In this document: positions 6,462 through 13,407 of the stretch, piece by piece | How positions within the stretch are numbered: position 1 is the stretch's first letter | Layout: every line of letters begins with the position of its first letter | Assembly (NCBI GenBank): GCA_028277195.1 | Contig: JANQGS010000275.1 | Span: forward strand, 1 to 17,434 | Direction of reading: 5' to 3' | DNA: 17,434 nucleotides | Source of the DNA: Candidatus Gastranaerophilales bacterium | GTDB taxonomy: Bacteria; Cyanobacteriota; Vampirovibrionia; Gastranaerophilales; UBA9971 | Position numbers and translations under genes: made by a program | The notes under the pieces: model-generated | Seen by the model: the letters and a program-made list of their open reading frames with translations, nothing else | What the model was told of the DNA's origin: nothing | The model's database searches: none

Positions 6462-7916
6462 ATGATACAAAAGATAAGACAGTTAATCGCAAAGGGAGAA
6501 AAAGACAAAGTTGAGTTTAAAAAAGCTCAACATGGCCTTCCTGCCAACTTATATGGATCTGTTTGTGCTTTTTTAAACACTAAAGGCGGGCATGTCCTTT
6601 TAGGCGTTGATGATAACGGCAACATTACAGGAGTTGCGCCAGAGGCCGCTACAAAAATAAAACAGGACTTCGCAAACGCCATGAATAACAACCAAGTCAT
6701 AAACCCTGCTTTTTGTATTTCCCTGGAAGAAATTATCATTGATGAAAAAATAGTGCTATATGCTTATGTTCCAGAAACCTCATTTGTACACAAGTACAAA
6801 AACAAAATATACCTTAGGAACAACGAAGGTGATTATGATATAACCCGTAATCAAAGCATTGTTGCCAATCTATATTCAAGAAAAGAAAAATTATATTCAG
6901 AAAACACTATATACCCTGCAATAAAGCTAGATGACCTCAGAGATGACTTAATAGCAAGAGTAAGAAACGTCGCTTCCTTGCAAAGAACAGGACATCCATG
7001 GGAGAAAATGAGAGATTTTGACATTTTAAAAAATGCTAATCTCTACCAAGCTGATAGCTCTACCGGACAAGAAGGCTTTACACTTGCAGCGGTGCTATTG
7101 TTTGGCAAGGATGAGGTTATTTCTTCTGTATTACCACATCATAGGACAGACTTAATCGTAAGGATAAAAGACACAGACAGGTATGATGACAGAGGTACTG
7201 TTTATACAAACCTGATTGAAAGCTATGACAGGATTCTGGCGTTTATTGGAAAACATCTTCCCTCGCCTTTTTATCTTGAAAATGAAGTAAGGATTGATTT
7301 GCGAGGAAGAGTTTTCAGAGAAATTGCAGCCAATATACTTATGCACAGGGAATATTCAAATCCTTTTATAGCTAAACTGGTTATCGAAAAAGATAAAATA
7401 TACGCTGAAAACAGTAATACACCATATATTTATGGGATTATTGACCCCAACGACTTTACGCCAAAACCTAAAAACCCTAAAATAGCAAAGGTTTTCAGGG
7501 AAATTGGCTGGGCGGAGGAATTAGGCTCAGGGGTTAGAAATCTTTATAAATACTGCAAAAAGTACACCGGATTTGACCCGGTTATAAGTGATGATAATGT
7601 GTTCAAAATTACTATGCGTTATGACTTTAGTGCACAAGACACCCCACAAGATAAAACCCCTCTGGATAAGGACTTTGAGAAAACCGGACAAGATACCCCA
7701 CAAGATACCCCACAAGTTGAAGAAAAGATAATTGAATTTTGTATAGAACCCAAATCAAAAAAAGAAATAATGGAATACTTGGGGTATAAAGACCGCAAAA
7801 ACTTTAATATCAAGCTAAATAAGCTAATGAACAAAGGCTTAATCAAGCAAACTATACCCGATAAGCCCACAAGCAAGAACCAAAAATACGTTGCAACAAC
7901 AGAAGATGAAAGCTGA
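6462..7916 (+). CDS. AlbA_2 (Schlafen-like) DNA-binding regulator with GHKL-type ATPase domain and C-terminal winged helix
   Basis: A 484-residue protein of the family often annotated as putative transcriptional regulator or ATP-dependent DNA helicase RecG-like. The N-terminal AlbA_2 domain (about 5-130) shows EFKKAQ and GGHVLLGVDDNGNITGV. The central region contains an HATPase_c_4-like part with REIAANILMHREY (about 285-297) and GWAEELGSGVRNLYKY (about 350-365). A charged linker with DTPQ repeats (12-nt DNA unit, about 390-420) follows, then a winged-helix-like end (about 423-475). It acts in the cytosol, probably on DNA or RNA; homologues occur in mobile elements and some defence contexts, but substrates are unknown. 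No good Shine-Dalgarno is present, and the ATG lies 6 nt after a TATAAT. The upstream palindromic array is a natural candidate for its binding site or control region. Confidence 0.85.
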   Translation: MIQKIRQLIAKGEKDKVEFKKAQHGLPANLYGSVCAFLNTKGGHVLLGVDDNGNITGVAPEAATKIKQDFANAMNNNQVINPAFCISLEEIIIDEKIVLYAYVPETSFVHKYKNKIYLRNNEGDYDITRNQSIVANLYSRKEKLYSENTIYPAIKLDDLRDDLIARVRNVASLQRTGHPWEKMRDFDILKNANLYQADSSTGQEGFTLAAVLLFGKDEVISSVLPHHRTDLIVRIKDTDRYDDRGTVYTNLIESYDRILAFIGKHLPSPFYLENEVRIDLRGRVFREIAANILMHREYSNPFIAKLVIEKDKIYAENSNTPYIYGIIDPNDFTPKPKNPKIAKVFREIGWAEELGSGVRNLYKYCKKYTGFDPVISDDNVFKITMRYDFSAQDTPQDKTPLDKDFEKTGQDTPQDTPQVEEKIIEFCIEPKSKKEIMEYLGYKDRKNFNIKLNKLMNKGLIKQTIPDKPTSKNQKYVATTEDES

Positions 7917-7927
7917 TATAATAAAAT

Positions 7928-7956
7928 AATCCCTAGAGCTTGGCGGCGCAGGGATT
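7928..7956 (+). terminator. Possible stem-loop terminator without clear U-tract
   Basis: AATCCCT and AGGGATT form a 7-bp stem around a 15-nt GC-rich loop, 12 nt after the stop of the AlbA_2 gene. It is followed by AAGTGTTAG rather than a T-run, so it may be a weak or Rho-dependent terminator or another structured element. Confidence 0.3.
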
Positions 7957-7996
7957 AAGTGTTAGTTGATATTTGATTATAAGGACAGTATAGCAT

Positions 7997-8368
7997 ATGC
8001 AGAGCAGTTTGGCAGATGACCCTGTTATTGAAGAGCTTAATGATTATTTAGATCAAGTAGAAAATGGTAATATAGAAAATCAAAACTTTTGGGAGTTAAT
8101 ACAAAAAGTTATCCCCTCGTTTATAGAGCAAAATGAAACATTAAATGAGGAATATCAACAAAGGCAAAATCACTTTATTACTCTTGGCGGTGAAAGTAGC
8201 TTTATACAAACAATAGAAGAGATTAATACCTGTAGATTGTCTTTAATTAGTTTTCTTGATGAGCAAAAACTTAAAGACCTAAAATCAACTTCTAAAAGCC
8301 AAAACATAGATTACATGGAAAAAATTCTCCTGGAAAAATTTAGGAAAAGATTAGGGCGTTTGAGCTGA
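7997..8368 (+). CDS. Hypothetical protein, 123 residues, helical and acidic
   Basis: I do not recognise this protein. It is hydrophilic and looks largely helical: an acidic N-terminal part (residues 7-27), a middle segment rich in Gln/Asn/Glu (about 40-60) and a basic C-terminal end (LLEKFRKRLGRLS). There is no membrane segment, signal peptide or metal site. The ATG at 7997 has AAGGA 11 nt upstream, a rather long spacing. It stands alone between the AlbA_2 gene and the replication operon, in the same direction. A small regulator or adaptor protein is conceivable but not shown. Confidence 0.6.
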   Translation: MQSSLADDPVIEELNDYLDQVENGNIENQNFWELIQKVIPSFIEQNETLNEEYQQRQNHFITLGGESSFIQTIEEINTCRLSLISFLDEQKLKDLKSTSKSQNIDYMEKILLEKFRKRLGRLS

Positions 8369-8414
8369 AAATCAAAGTTATGCAGGCTTATAGCTTTCCT
8401 AACTTTAAAACTTC

Positions 8415-8444
8415 CTGACATAAATTAAAAAAACAGATTATACT
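8415..8444 (+). promoter_or_regulatory. Promoter of the excisionase/replication operon
   Basis: CTGACA (8415-8420), 18-bp spacer, TATACT (8439-8444); expected start near 8451. It is the only good promoter seen before the tightly packed genes 8488-12459. The leader contains a small hairpin and a perfect AGGAGG. Confidence 0.5.
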
Positions 8445-8453
8445 TCTGTACAC

Positions 8454-8469
8454 ACTAATGAAGATTAGT
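8454..8469 (+). promoter_or_regulatory. Leader hairpin before the excisionase ribosome-binding site
   Basis: ACTAAT and ATTAGT form a 6-bp stem with a GAAG tetraloop, right at the proposed mRNA 5' end and 5 nt before AGGAGG (8475-8480). It could stabilise the mRNA 5' end or be a small operator at the transcription start. Confidence 0.35.
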
Positions 8470-8487
8470 AATACAGGAGGTTTTTGT

Positions 8488-8668
8488 ATGAAATCAAACT
8501 ATCCAAATGTTGATGACATTGCCAAAAGGTTCAAAACGACCAGACACGCAATTTATCAAAAAAATCAATAGAGGAGCTTTCCCGCCAAAGCTCTATTTTA
8601 AGGTGGGAAAACGTATTTATTTCAATGAAGAAAAGCTCAACTCCTGGATAGAAGGCAAAGCACTATAA
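8488..8668 (+). pseudogene. Excisionase/AlpA-like helix-turn-helix protein, frameshifted in an A7 run
   Basis: A perfect AGGAGG precedes the ATG at 8488, but the frame stops after 27 codons (TAG 8569-8571). The first part reads NVDDIAKRFKTTRHAIYQK. Directly after the A-run at 8558-8564, the neighbouring frame continues as INRGAFPPKLYFKVGKRIYF and ends at the TAA 8666-8668. Removing one A joins both parts into a 59-residue protein with the standard excisionase/AlpA (MerR-like wing) layout: helix-turn-helix, then GAFP..., KVGKRIYF and a final NSWIEG helix. Either the gene is broken, the run was miscalled, or slippage restores the frame in some transcripts. It is the first gene of the replication operon, where an excisionase or AlpA regulator is expected. 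Confidence 0.75.
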
Positions 8669-8695
8669 GTATAAAAAACTGAAAGGAGAGACAAA

Positions 8696-8953
8696 ATGAC
8701 CGAAATGATTGCCAACAGTGTAAACCTTGAAAGTTCATCGCAACATGAAGCAACCATACTTAATTTTTCACCCAAATTAACAATAAAAAATATGGTTAAA
8801 GAGGGGCACTACCATTCAGAAGCCGGTCTTCGCCATTTAATCTTCCATTGCGAGACTAACGGCTTTAAAAAGTGCATCAGGCGTGTAGGAAGAAGGGTAT
8901 TAATCGATTTAAGGTCTTTCTACTCATACATTGACGAGCAAACCAACGTTTAA
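8696..8953 (+). CDS. Small helix-turn-helix (excisionase-like) DNA-binding protein
   Basis: An 85-residue protein. After an N-terminal segment of about 30 residues without recognisable features, the rest matches the small MerR/HTH_17-like layout: KNMVKEGHYHSEAGLRHLIFHCETNGFKKC, then RRVGRRVLIDLRSFYSYIDEQ, in which GRRVLID is the wing strand. The role is probably DNA binding as regulator, recombination directionality factor or replication accessory protein. AAAGGAGA (8682-8689) lies 6 nt before the ATG. It follows the frameshifted excisionase-like gene by 27 nt, so it could cover some of its role, although the two are not close in sequence. Confidence 0.7.
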   Translation: MTEMIANSVNLESSSQHEATILNFSPKLTIKNMVKEGHYHSEAGLRHLIFHCETNGFKKCIRRVGRRVLIDLRSFYSYIDEQTNV

Positions 8954-8974
8954 GAACTTTTGAAAGGAGACATC

Positions 8975-9286
8975 ATGTACAGCGTTTACAGCAAAAAATT
9001 CACAGAAAAAGAGATTATCCCCAGCCTACAGAGGAAAGTCCAGCTACTAAGCAGAGAAGAAGACCTGGAGAAAGGCAAGCCCTTCGCTAAGCAGTTCAAA
9101 AACTGGGCTTTATGCGAAGCACTTCTGACACTGTGTTACCTGCTCTTATTAAGCATGATTAGTGCTTACAACAGATGCAGCCCAAAAGACAGGAAAACAA
9201 AGAAAGCCCTGGGAGAACTCCTATACACGGCCTGGGATCACACCCTTATGACGCTCAGGCCAAATGTGCTTATTGATGAAGAGTAA
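8975..9286 (+). CDS. Small hypothetical protein with one hydrophobic segment
   Basis: This 103-residue protein is not a family I recognise. I choose ATG 8975 because AAAGGAGA (8963-8970) lies just upstream; the TTG at 8960 would place that ribosome-binding site inside the gene. The N-terminal 40 residues are highly charged (KKFTEKEI, REEDLEKGK). Residues 44-65 are strongly hydrophobic (WALCEALLTLCYLLLLSMISAY) and could be a membrane helix or a buried helix. The end is basic and then acidic. It sits 21 nt after the HTH gene and 11 nt before the replication initiator gene, so it is co-expressed with the replication functions. Confidence 0.65.
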   Translation: MYSVYSKKFTEKEIIPSLQRKVQLLSREEDLEKGKPFAKQFKNWALCEALLTLCYLLLLSMISAYNRCSPKDRKTKKALGELLYTAWDHTLMTLRPNVLIDEE

Positions 9287-9297
9287 AGGATTTAAAA

Positions 9298-10224
9298 ATG
9301 GCAAGCCCACAGCCCACAGACAGCCATTTAAGACTGGCAAACAGCATTTTAGAGGCTTTAACCTTCAGAGAATTTTCTAAAAACCAGCTAAGCATCATCT
9401 ATTTCATCTTGAGGCTATCTTATGCCTGCGGCAAAAAGTTTGCATTAATCAAAAACAAGGCCATGTTCAGGGTTGCCGGGGTTCACCCGAACTATATAGC
9501 TAAAGAACTGGAGTATTTAGAAAAAAACAGGGGCATAATCGCGTATCCTGACTTATGCGTATACGTTCTGAACAAAAATTATGAAGACTGGACAATACCT
9601 TACAAGAAAGGTTATAGCCAAAAGGCTTTCAATGAGCTTATAAGTAAAAACCTAAACCTTTCTCAACAATTTATTGAAACTATCAATAATTTATTGAGTA
9701 CCTCAACCAAAAATGTTGGTACGCCCAACAAATTATGTTTAGTTTCCAAAGCCCAAAACACAGACACAGAGCAAGAAAAAGCCCAGCCTATAACTAGTGT
9801 TATAACTAATTCTTATATTAGCAAGGAAAAAACAGGCGGGGGAAACAGCAAGGTGACGATTGATGAGGTCATTAACCTCTACCATTCCCTTTGCTCAAAC
9901 CTGCCGCAGGTGCGGGGAGTGACCAGGGAAAGGCACAAAAAACTCGATGCCCTGATAAGTGCACACCCTGAAAGGGGCTACTGGGAAGAACTCTTTAGTG
10001 CAGCTAATAATGAACTCTGGAAGTTTCCTGACGGCAGCCAGAAACGCCCAACACTTGATTACTTGCTAAAAGAAGATAACCACCCAAAATTACTGGAAAA
10101 AGCTGTGCCAAAAAAGACAAAGGACATTGACCCACACCTGGTTTGGGAAACAAAAAAAGAATCACTGGATGAGGTCATAAAAAGGCTAAAAGCTAAAGCA
10201 GGGGGGAAGCAAAATAATGAGTAA
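9298..10224 (+). CDS. Phage replication protein O-like initiator
   Basis: A 308-residue protein whose N-terminus has the winged-helix layout of phage replication protein O: residues 11-45, LRLANSILEALTFREFSKNQ followed by LSIIYFILRLSYACGKK, and then a DNA-recognition part (AMFRVAGVHPNYIAKELEYLEKNRGI). Such proteins bind the origin and load the helicase. The C-terminal half (190-295) has an Asp/Glu/Lys-rich region with VTRERHKKLDALISAHPE and RPTLDYLLKEDN, a pattern seen in phage replication-associated proteins. The gene precedes and overlaps the primase gene by 8 nt and stands two genes before the helicase, which supports the role. The start is ATG 9298 with only a weak AAAGG upstream. A Thr/Ser/Asn-rich linker spans about 120-185. 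The origin was not located; iterons could lie within this gene. Confidence 0.75.
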   Translation: MASPQPTDSHLRLANSILEALTFREFSKNQLSIIYFILRLSYACGKKFALIKNKAMFRVAGVHPNYIAKELEYLEKNRGIIAYPDLCVYVLNKNYEDWTIPYKKGYSQKAFNELISKNLNLSQQFIETINNLLSTSTKNVGTPNKLCLVSKAQNTDTEQEKAQPITSVITNSYISKEKTGGGNSKVTIDEVINLYHSLCSNLPQVRGVTRERHKKLDALISAHPERGYWEELFSAANNELWKFPDGSQKRPTLDYLLKEDNHPKLLEKAVPKKTKDIDPHLVWETKKESLDEVIKRLKAKAGGKQNNE

Positions 10225-11149
10225 CCTGAATTTTACTGACATAGTTTCATTTTTAGGTAAGCCTAACAGGACATCAGGCGGACACCACTACTGGCAGTGC
10301 CCTTATTGTAAAGATAAAGGGAGAGATAACCTTGTATTTACTGACAAGAACAAATTATTAACCTGTTTTGCTAACGCTGGTCACAGCCGGCAGGTGCTCT
10401 CTGACATGGCAAAGGCCAGGAAAAACAATAGTTCGACACCGCCTGTAGCCCCCAAAAAGCCTCATATAACTGATGATTACATTCTTGATTGCGTTCTGGA
10501 GCTTCAAGAGGATGAAAAAGCCCAGGAGTTCCTTAAAACTTACCGTGGCCTATATGGGGAAACCCTTAAGCTCGGCATGGGAATTGACAAGAAAAACAAA
10601 CGCTGGGTTTTCCCTGCTTATGATATACAGACAGGAGAGCTGTTCGGGGCTGAATACCGAACCAGTTATATGATAATGCCCAAAGAATTAAGGCCAGCCG
10701 GACATAAAGGCTTATTCAAAGCAGAGAGCACAGACTCAAGGTTATGCTTGATTAACCGGGCAGGCGGAAAGGGCTTTGAAGTGCTGCCAGCTGGCGAAGT
10801 AAGAGACTTAGAACCAGCGTCATTTTCAAAAAACCTGATAATTACAGAGGGCTTTATAGACGCTTATACTCTCTGGCAAATTCTTCTTGAGGAAAACAAC
10901 GGACAGGAGCTTTGTACGGAAATAGCCACACCGTCTAACGGTGTTAGCACTATCAAAAACCTTCTTAACACCATTTCGGTGGCAAATTACAAAAGGATTA
11001 TCCTGTGGCTGGACAATGACGAAGCTGGCGAACAGGCGAGACAGGACATTAAAAGGCTTGCTAAATTCAACTACAGCGTTAAAAAAATGGAATGTAGCTG
11101 CTGTAAAGACATAAACGAATGGTATTTAAAACATAATAAAGAGGCTTAA
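10217..11149 (+). CDS. CHC2 zinc-finger/Toprim primase-like protein
   Basis: A 310-residue primase-type protein of phage or element origin. The N-terminal zinc-binding part has CPYC (Cys28, Cys31), Cys50 and His56. The C-terminal Toprim domain has IITEGFIDAY with Glu211 and Asp215, and ILWLDNDEAGEQA with Asp266 and Asp268 as the metal-binding DxD. The canonical DnaG core between these is shorter, as in phage primases. It should make the RNA primers for element replication. A GGGGGGAAG stretch lies just upstream of the ATG, inside the end of the initiator gene, which it overlaps by 8 nt. Only 4 nt separate its stop from the helicase gene. Confidence 0.9.
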   Translation: MSNLNFTDIVSFLGKPNRTSGGHHYWQCPYCKDKGRDNLVFTDKNKLLTCFANAGHSRQVLSDMAKARKNNSSTPPVAPKKPHITDDYILDCVLELQEDEKAQEFLKTYRGLYGETLKLGMGIDKKNKRWVFPAYDIQTGELFGAEYRTSYMIMPKELRPAGHKGLFKAESTDSRLCLINRAGGKGFEVLPAGEVRDLEPASFSKNLIITEGFIDAYTLWQILLEENNGQELCTEIATPSNGVSTIKNLLNTISVANYKRIILWLDNDEAGEQARQDIKRLAKFNYSVKKMECSCCKDINEWYLKHNKEA

Positions 11150-11153
11150 ATCA

Positions 11154-12059
11154 ATGAGTATACTGGAAACCAACATTGAGCCGGTGCAAAACTCACCGCT
11201 TGAAACATCGGCAGAGATTTTAGACCAAATTATTGCGGACTTTAATAACCCCAATAGGGAATTGCCCATAAGCACAGGCTATCGCTCTTTAACAAAGATG
11301 TTTAGCGGGTTTAAAAGGAACCAGATTACAATATTATCTGCCAGGCCCAGCGTGGGTAAGACTTGCACGGCATTGAATTTCACCATAAACCTTATAAACA
11401 AAGGCAAAAAGGTTTTGTTTTTCGACCTTGAAGAACAAAAAACACAAAACTTTGAAAGAATGATTAGCAATTTAACAGGATGCCCTTTGAGGGATGACCT
11501 TGATAACCCTCGCCTTAGCCCGGCAGAAAAGGCAAAAGTTTTGGAAATACTGGGGTTGGGGAGAAAATTGTTGAATGATAAAAACTTGTACTACGTCAGC
11601 AAGCCCAATTTAACGCTTAACGATATGAAGGAAATAGCTTTAAACCTGAAGAATATTGACCTTGTTGTCATAGACCACCTTACCAAGGTGAAAAGCAGTG
11701 TGAAGAGCAGCAATATTTATGAGCGGGTAACAGACATAGCAAGCAATTTAAGGCAGTTATCCTATGACATTGGCGGAACGCCGCTACTTGTACTTGCACA
11801 GGCCGGCAGAGACGCGAGAAACCGAAAGCCGGAGCTTAATGACTTAAAAGGTTCAGGTGAAATCGAAGAAAACGCGGATGTTGTGCTAATGCTCTATGCC
11901 AAGCAAGAAGAGGAGGATGAGGAAGGTGAAGAGTTAGGCCAGCCTGATGAGCAAGAGATTTGTGTCATGGTAAGGAAAAACCGGCATGGCAGAACCGGCT
12001 CAACAAAACTTTTATTGAACAGGCCTTTACAAAAACTATCAGAACTGCCAAGGGCATAG
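11154..12059 (+). CDS. DnaB-type replicative helicase ATPase (no DnaB N-terminal domain)
   Basis: A 301-residue RecA-fold helicase of the DnaB C-terminal family, expected to unwind DNA at the element's replication fork with the primase encoded just before it. Motifs: Walker A ARPSVGKT (63-70), Walker B LVVIDHL (170-176), the DnaB-typical LLVLAQAGRD followed by RKPELNDLKGSGEIEENADVV (211-243), and the arginine-finger region VRKNRHGRTGST (273-284). The usual DnaB N-terminal primase-interacting domain (about 150 residues) is absent; only about 35 residues precede the ATPase domain. An acidic insertion (QEEEDEEGEELGQPDEQE, about 251-268) interrupts the C-terminal part. The ATG has GAGG 9 nt upstream. 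Confidence 0.93.
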   Translation: MSILETNIEPVQNSPLETSAEILDQIIADFNNPNRELPISTGYRSLTKMFSGFKRNQITILSARPSVGKTCTALNFTINLINKGKKVLFFDLEEQKTQNFERMISNLTGCPLRDDLDNPRLSPAEKAKVLEILGLGRKLLNDKNLYYVSKPNLTLNDMKEIALNLKNIDLVVIDHLTKVKSSVKSSNIYERVTDIASNLRQLSYDIGGTPLLVLAQAGRDARNRKPELNDLKGSGEIEENADVVLMLYAKQEEEDEEGEELGQPDEQEICVMVRKNRHGRTGSTKLLLNRPLQKLSELPRA

Positions 12060-12093
12060 ATGTTGTCTTTTATTATATTTTTTGGAGGTGCAA

Positions 12094-12459
12094 GTGAGTA
12101 AAGAATTAGAAAAACACAGGAATACAGTAGGTAATTGCAAGGTTATTTCAATAAAAGCAGCTAAAACCGCTTTTAAAACACCTTGCACTCCACTGGAGAC
12201 AACACTAGAAAGAAACAACCTACCGGAAACACCAGTAACACTATATTATGTGCCAAGTGAAAAAGTTATTATAATTGCGTATGAAAATAATGATCAAAAA
12301 TGGCACATGGACTTGAATATTATTGAAAAACCAGCTACTTTCGGCAATTACAGGTACTTTTTCCTCTGCTCAAAGTGCAAAAAAATGGTTCAAAAGCTAT
12401 ATCTGCCTGTTACAAGTAACATATGGACTTGCAGGGAGTGTCATCGCCTCGTATATTAA
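12094..12459 (+). CDS. Protein with C-terminal zinc ribbon
   Basis: A 121-residue protein. The GTG at 12094 is preferred because GGAGG (12084-12088) lies 5 nt upstream; the TTG at 12082 would overlap the ribosome-binding site. The first 70 residues have no recognised domain. The end forms a four-cysteine zinc ribbon: FLCSKCKKMVQKLYLP then WTCRECHRLVY, a CxxC pair on each side. Proteins ending in a similar CxxC...CRxCHxLxY ribbon are common on phages and integrative elements; their function is not established. It follows the helicase by 34 nt and is the last gene of the replication operon. The next 170-220 nt, up to the DUF5131 gene, are AT-rich with only weak inverted repeats. Confidence 0.7.
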   Translation: MSKELEKHRNTVGNCKVISIKAAKTAFKTPCTPLETTLERNNLPETPVTLYYVPSEKVIIIAYENNDQKWHMDLNIIEKPATFGNYRYFFLCSKCKKMVQKLYLPVTSNIWTCRECHRLVY

Positions 12460-12678
12460 TGGTTTGCATTGATTTATAAAGGTAAAAGCAAAGTTTTATA
12501 TTATTATTTATTATTAAAATTATCAAAAATAACCGAAATATTTAGGGAAATTTTGTCTACGGGTAAATATTCAGACTGAGCTAAAAATAATTTTCTGTCT
12601 TAATTTAAGTATGTAATCATTGTTATAAATATGCTAATTTATTCATATAGTTTAAATCAATTATATGATAAGTATATT

Positions 12679-13407
12679 GTGGCTGAAAAATCTAAAATTG
12701 AATGGACAGGGTCTACGTGGAATCCGGTTACTGGTTGCACAAAAACCAGTGAAGGGTGTAAAAATTGTTATGCGGAAAAAATGGCAAAACGCTTACATTC
12801 AATGGGTCAGGATAAATATAGAAATAAATTCAAACTTACTACCCATCCAGAATACTTATGTGAACCATTAAACTGGAAAAAACCTCAAGTTATATTTGTT
12901 TGCTCTATGAGTGATTTGTTTCATAAAAATGTATCTGATAGTTATATAAAGCAAGTTTTTGAGGTCATGAACAAGGCTCATTGGCATACTTTTCAAGTTT
13001 TAACAAAACGCTCTAAACGCTTAGTGCAGATAGCAAATGAGTTAAATTGGACTGCTAATATTTGGATGGGGGTTACTGTTGAGTCTCAGGAATATAAATA
13101 TCGCATAACTGACTTAGTCAAAACTCCGGCAAAAGTAAAATATCTTTCGATAGAGCCTATGATTACACAAATTAAGCCAATCCCCTTAAAGGGAATAGAT
13201 TGGGTAATTGTTGGCGGAGAAAGTGGCCCCGGGGCAAGACCTATCGAAGAAAGCTGGATAACCTATATTCGTGATAAATGCCTGGAATCTAATGTGCCAT
13301 TCTTTTTTAAACAATGGGGTGGAGTTAATAAAAAACGGGCAGGTCGTGAGCTCCAAGGCGAAACTTGGGATGGATATCCTACAAAAGAGAAACTTGCACT
13401 TCGCTAA
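12679..13407 (+). CDS. Three-Cys-motif protein, DUF5131 (phage Gp37/Gp68 family)
   Basis: A 242-residue protein with the family's N-terminal signature IEWTGSTWNPVTGCTKTSEG, then CKNCYAEKMA; the three cysteines are Cys20, Cys27 and Cys30 (C-x6-C-x2-C). Later family landmarks are FVCSMSDLFH, LTKRS, LSIEPM, IVGGESGPGARP and FFKQWGG. The family looks like a TIM-barrel with a Cys cluster reminiscent of radical SAM enzymes, but its reaction is not known to me. The GTG at 12679 begins where homologues usually start (AEKSKIEW); an in-frame ATG exists at 12631, and neither has a clear Shine-Dalgarno. A TATGAT lies 9 nt before the GTG and a TATAAA just before the ATG. The partner gene tcmP converges on it, with a 29-nt 3' overlap (13379-13407). 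Confidence 0.88.
   Translation: MAEKSKIEWTGSTWNPVTGCTKTSEGCKNCYAEKMAKRLHSMGQDKYRNKFKLTTHPEYLCEPLNWKKPQVIFVCSMSDLFHKNVSDSYIKQVFEVMNKAHWHTFQVLTKRSKRLVQIANELNWTANIWMGVTVESQEYKYRITDLVKTPAKVKYLSIEPMITQIKPIPLKGIDWVIVGGESGPGARPIEESWITYIRDKCLESNVPFFFKQWGGVNKKRAGRELQGETWDGYPTKEKLALR

Noticed and set aside
7619..7876. Minus-strand open frames rich in Cys/Gly/Val opposite the DTPQ-repeat linker
   Set aside because: They are antisense readings of the short 12-nt repeats in the AlbA_2 gene.
12530..12575. AATATTTA...TAAATATT inverted repeat in the gap before the DUF5131 gene
   Set aside because: It is all A/T with a 20-nt loop in very AT-rich DNA; it is expected by chance.
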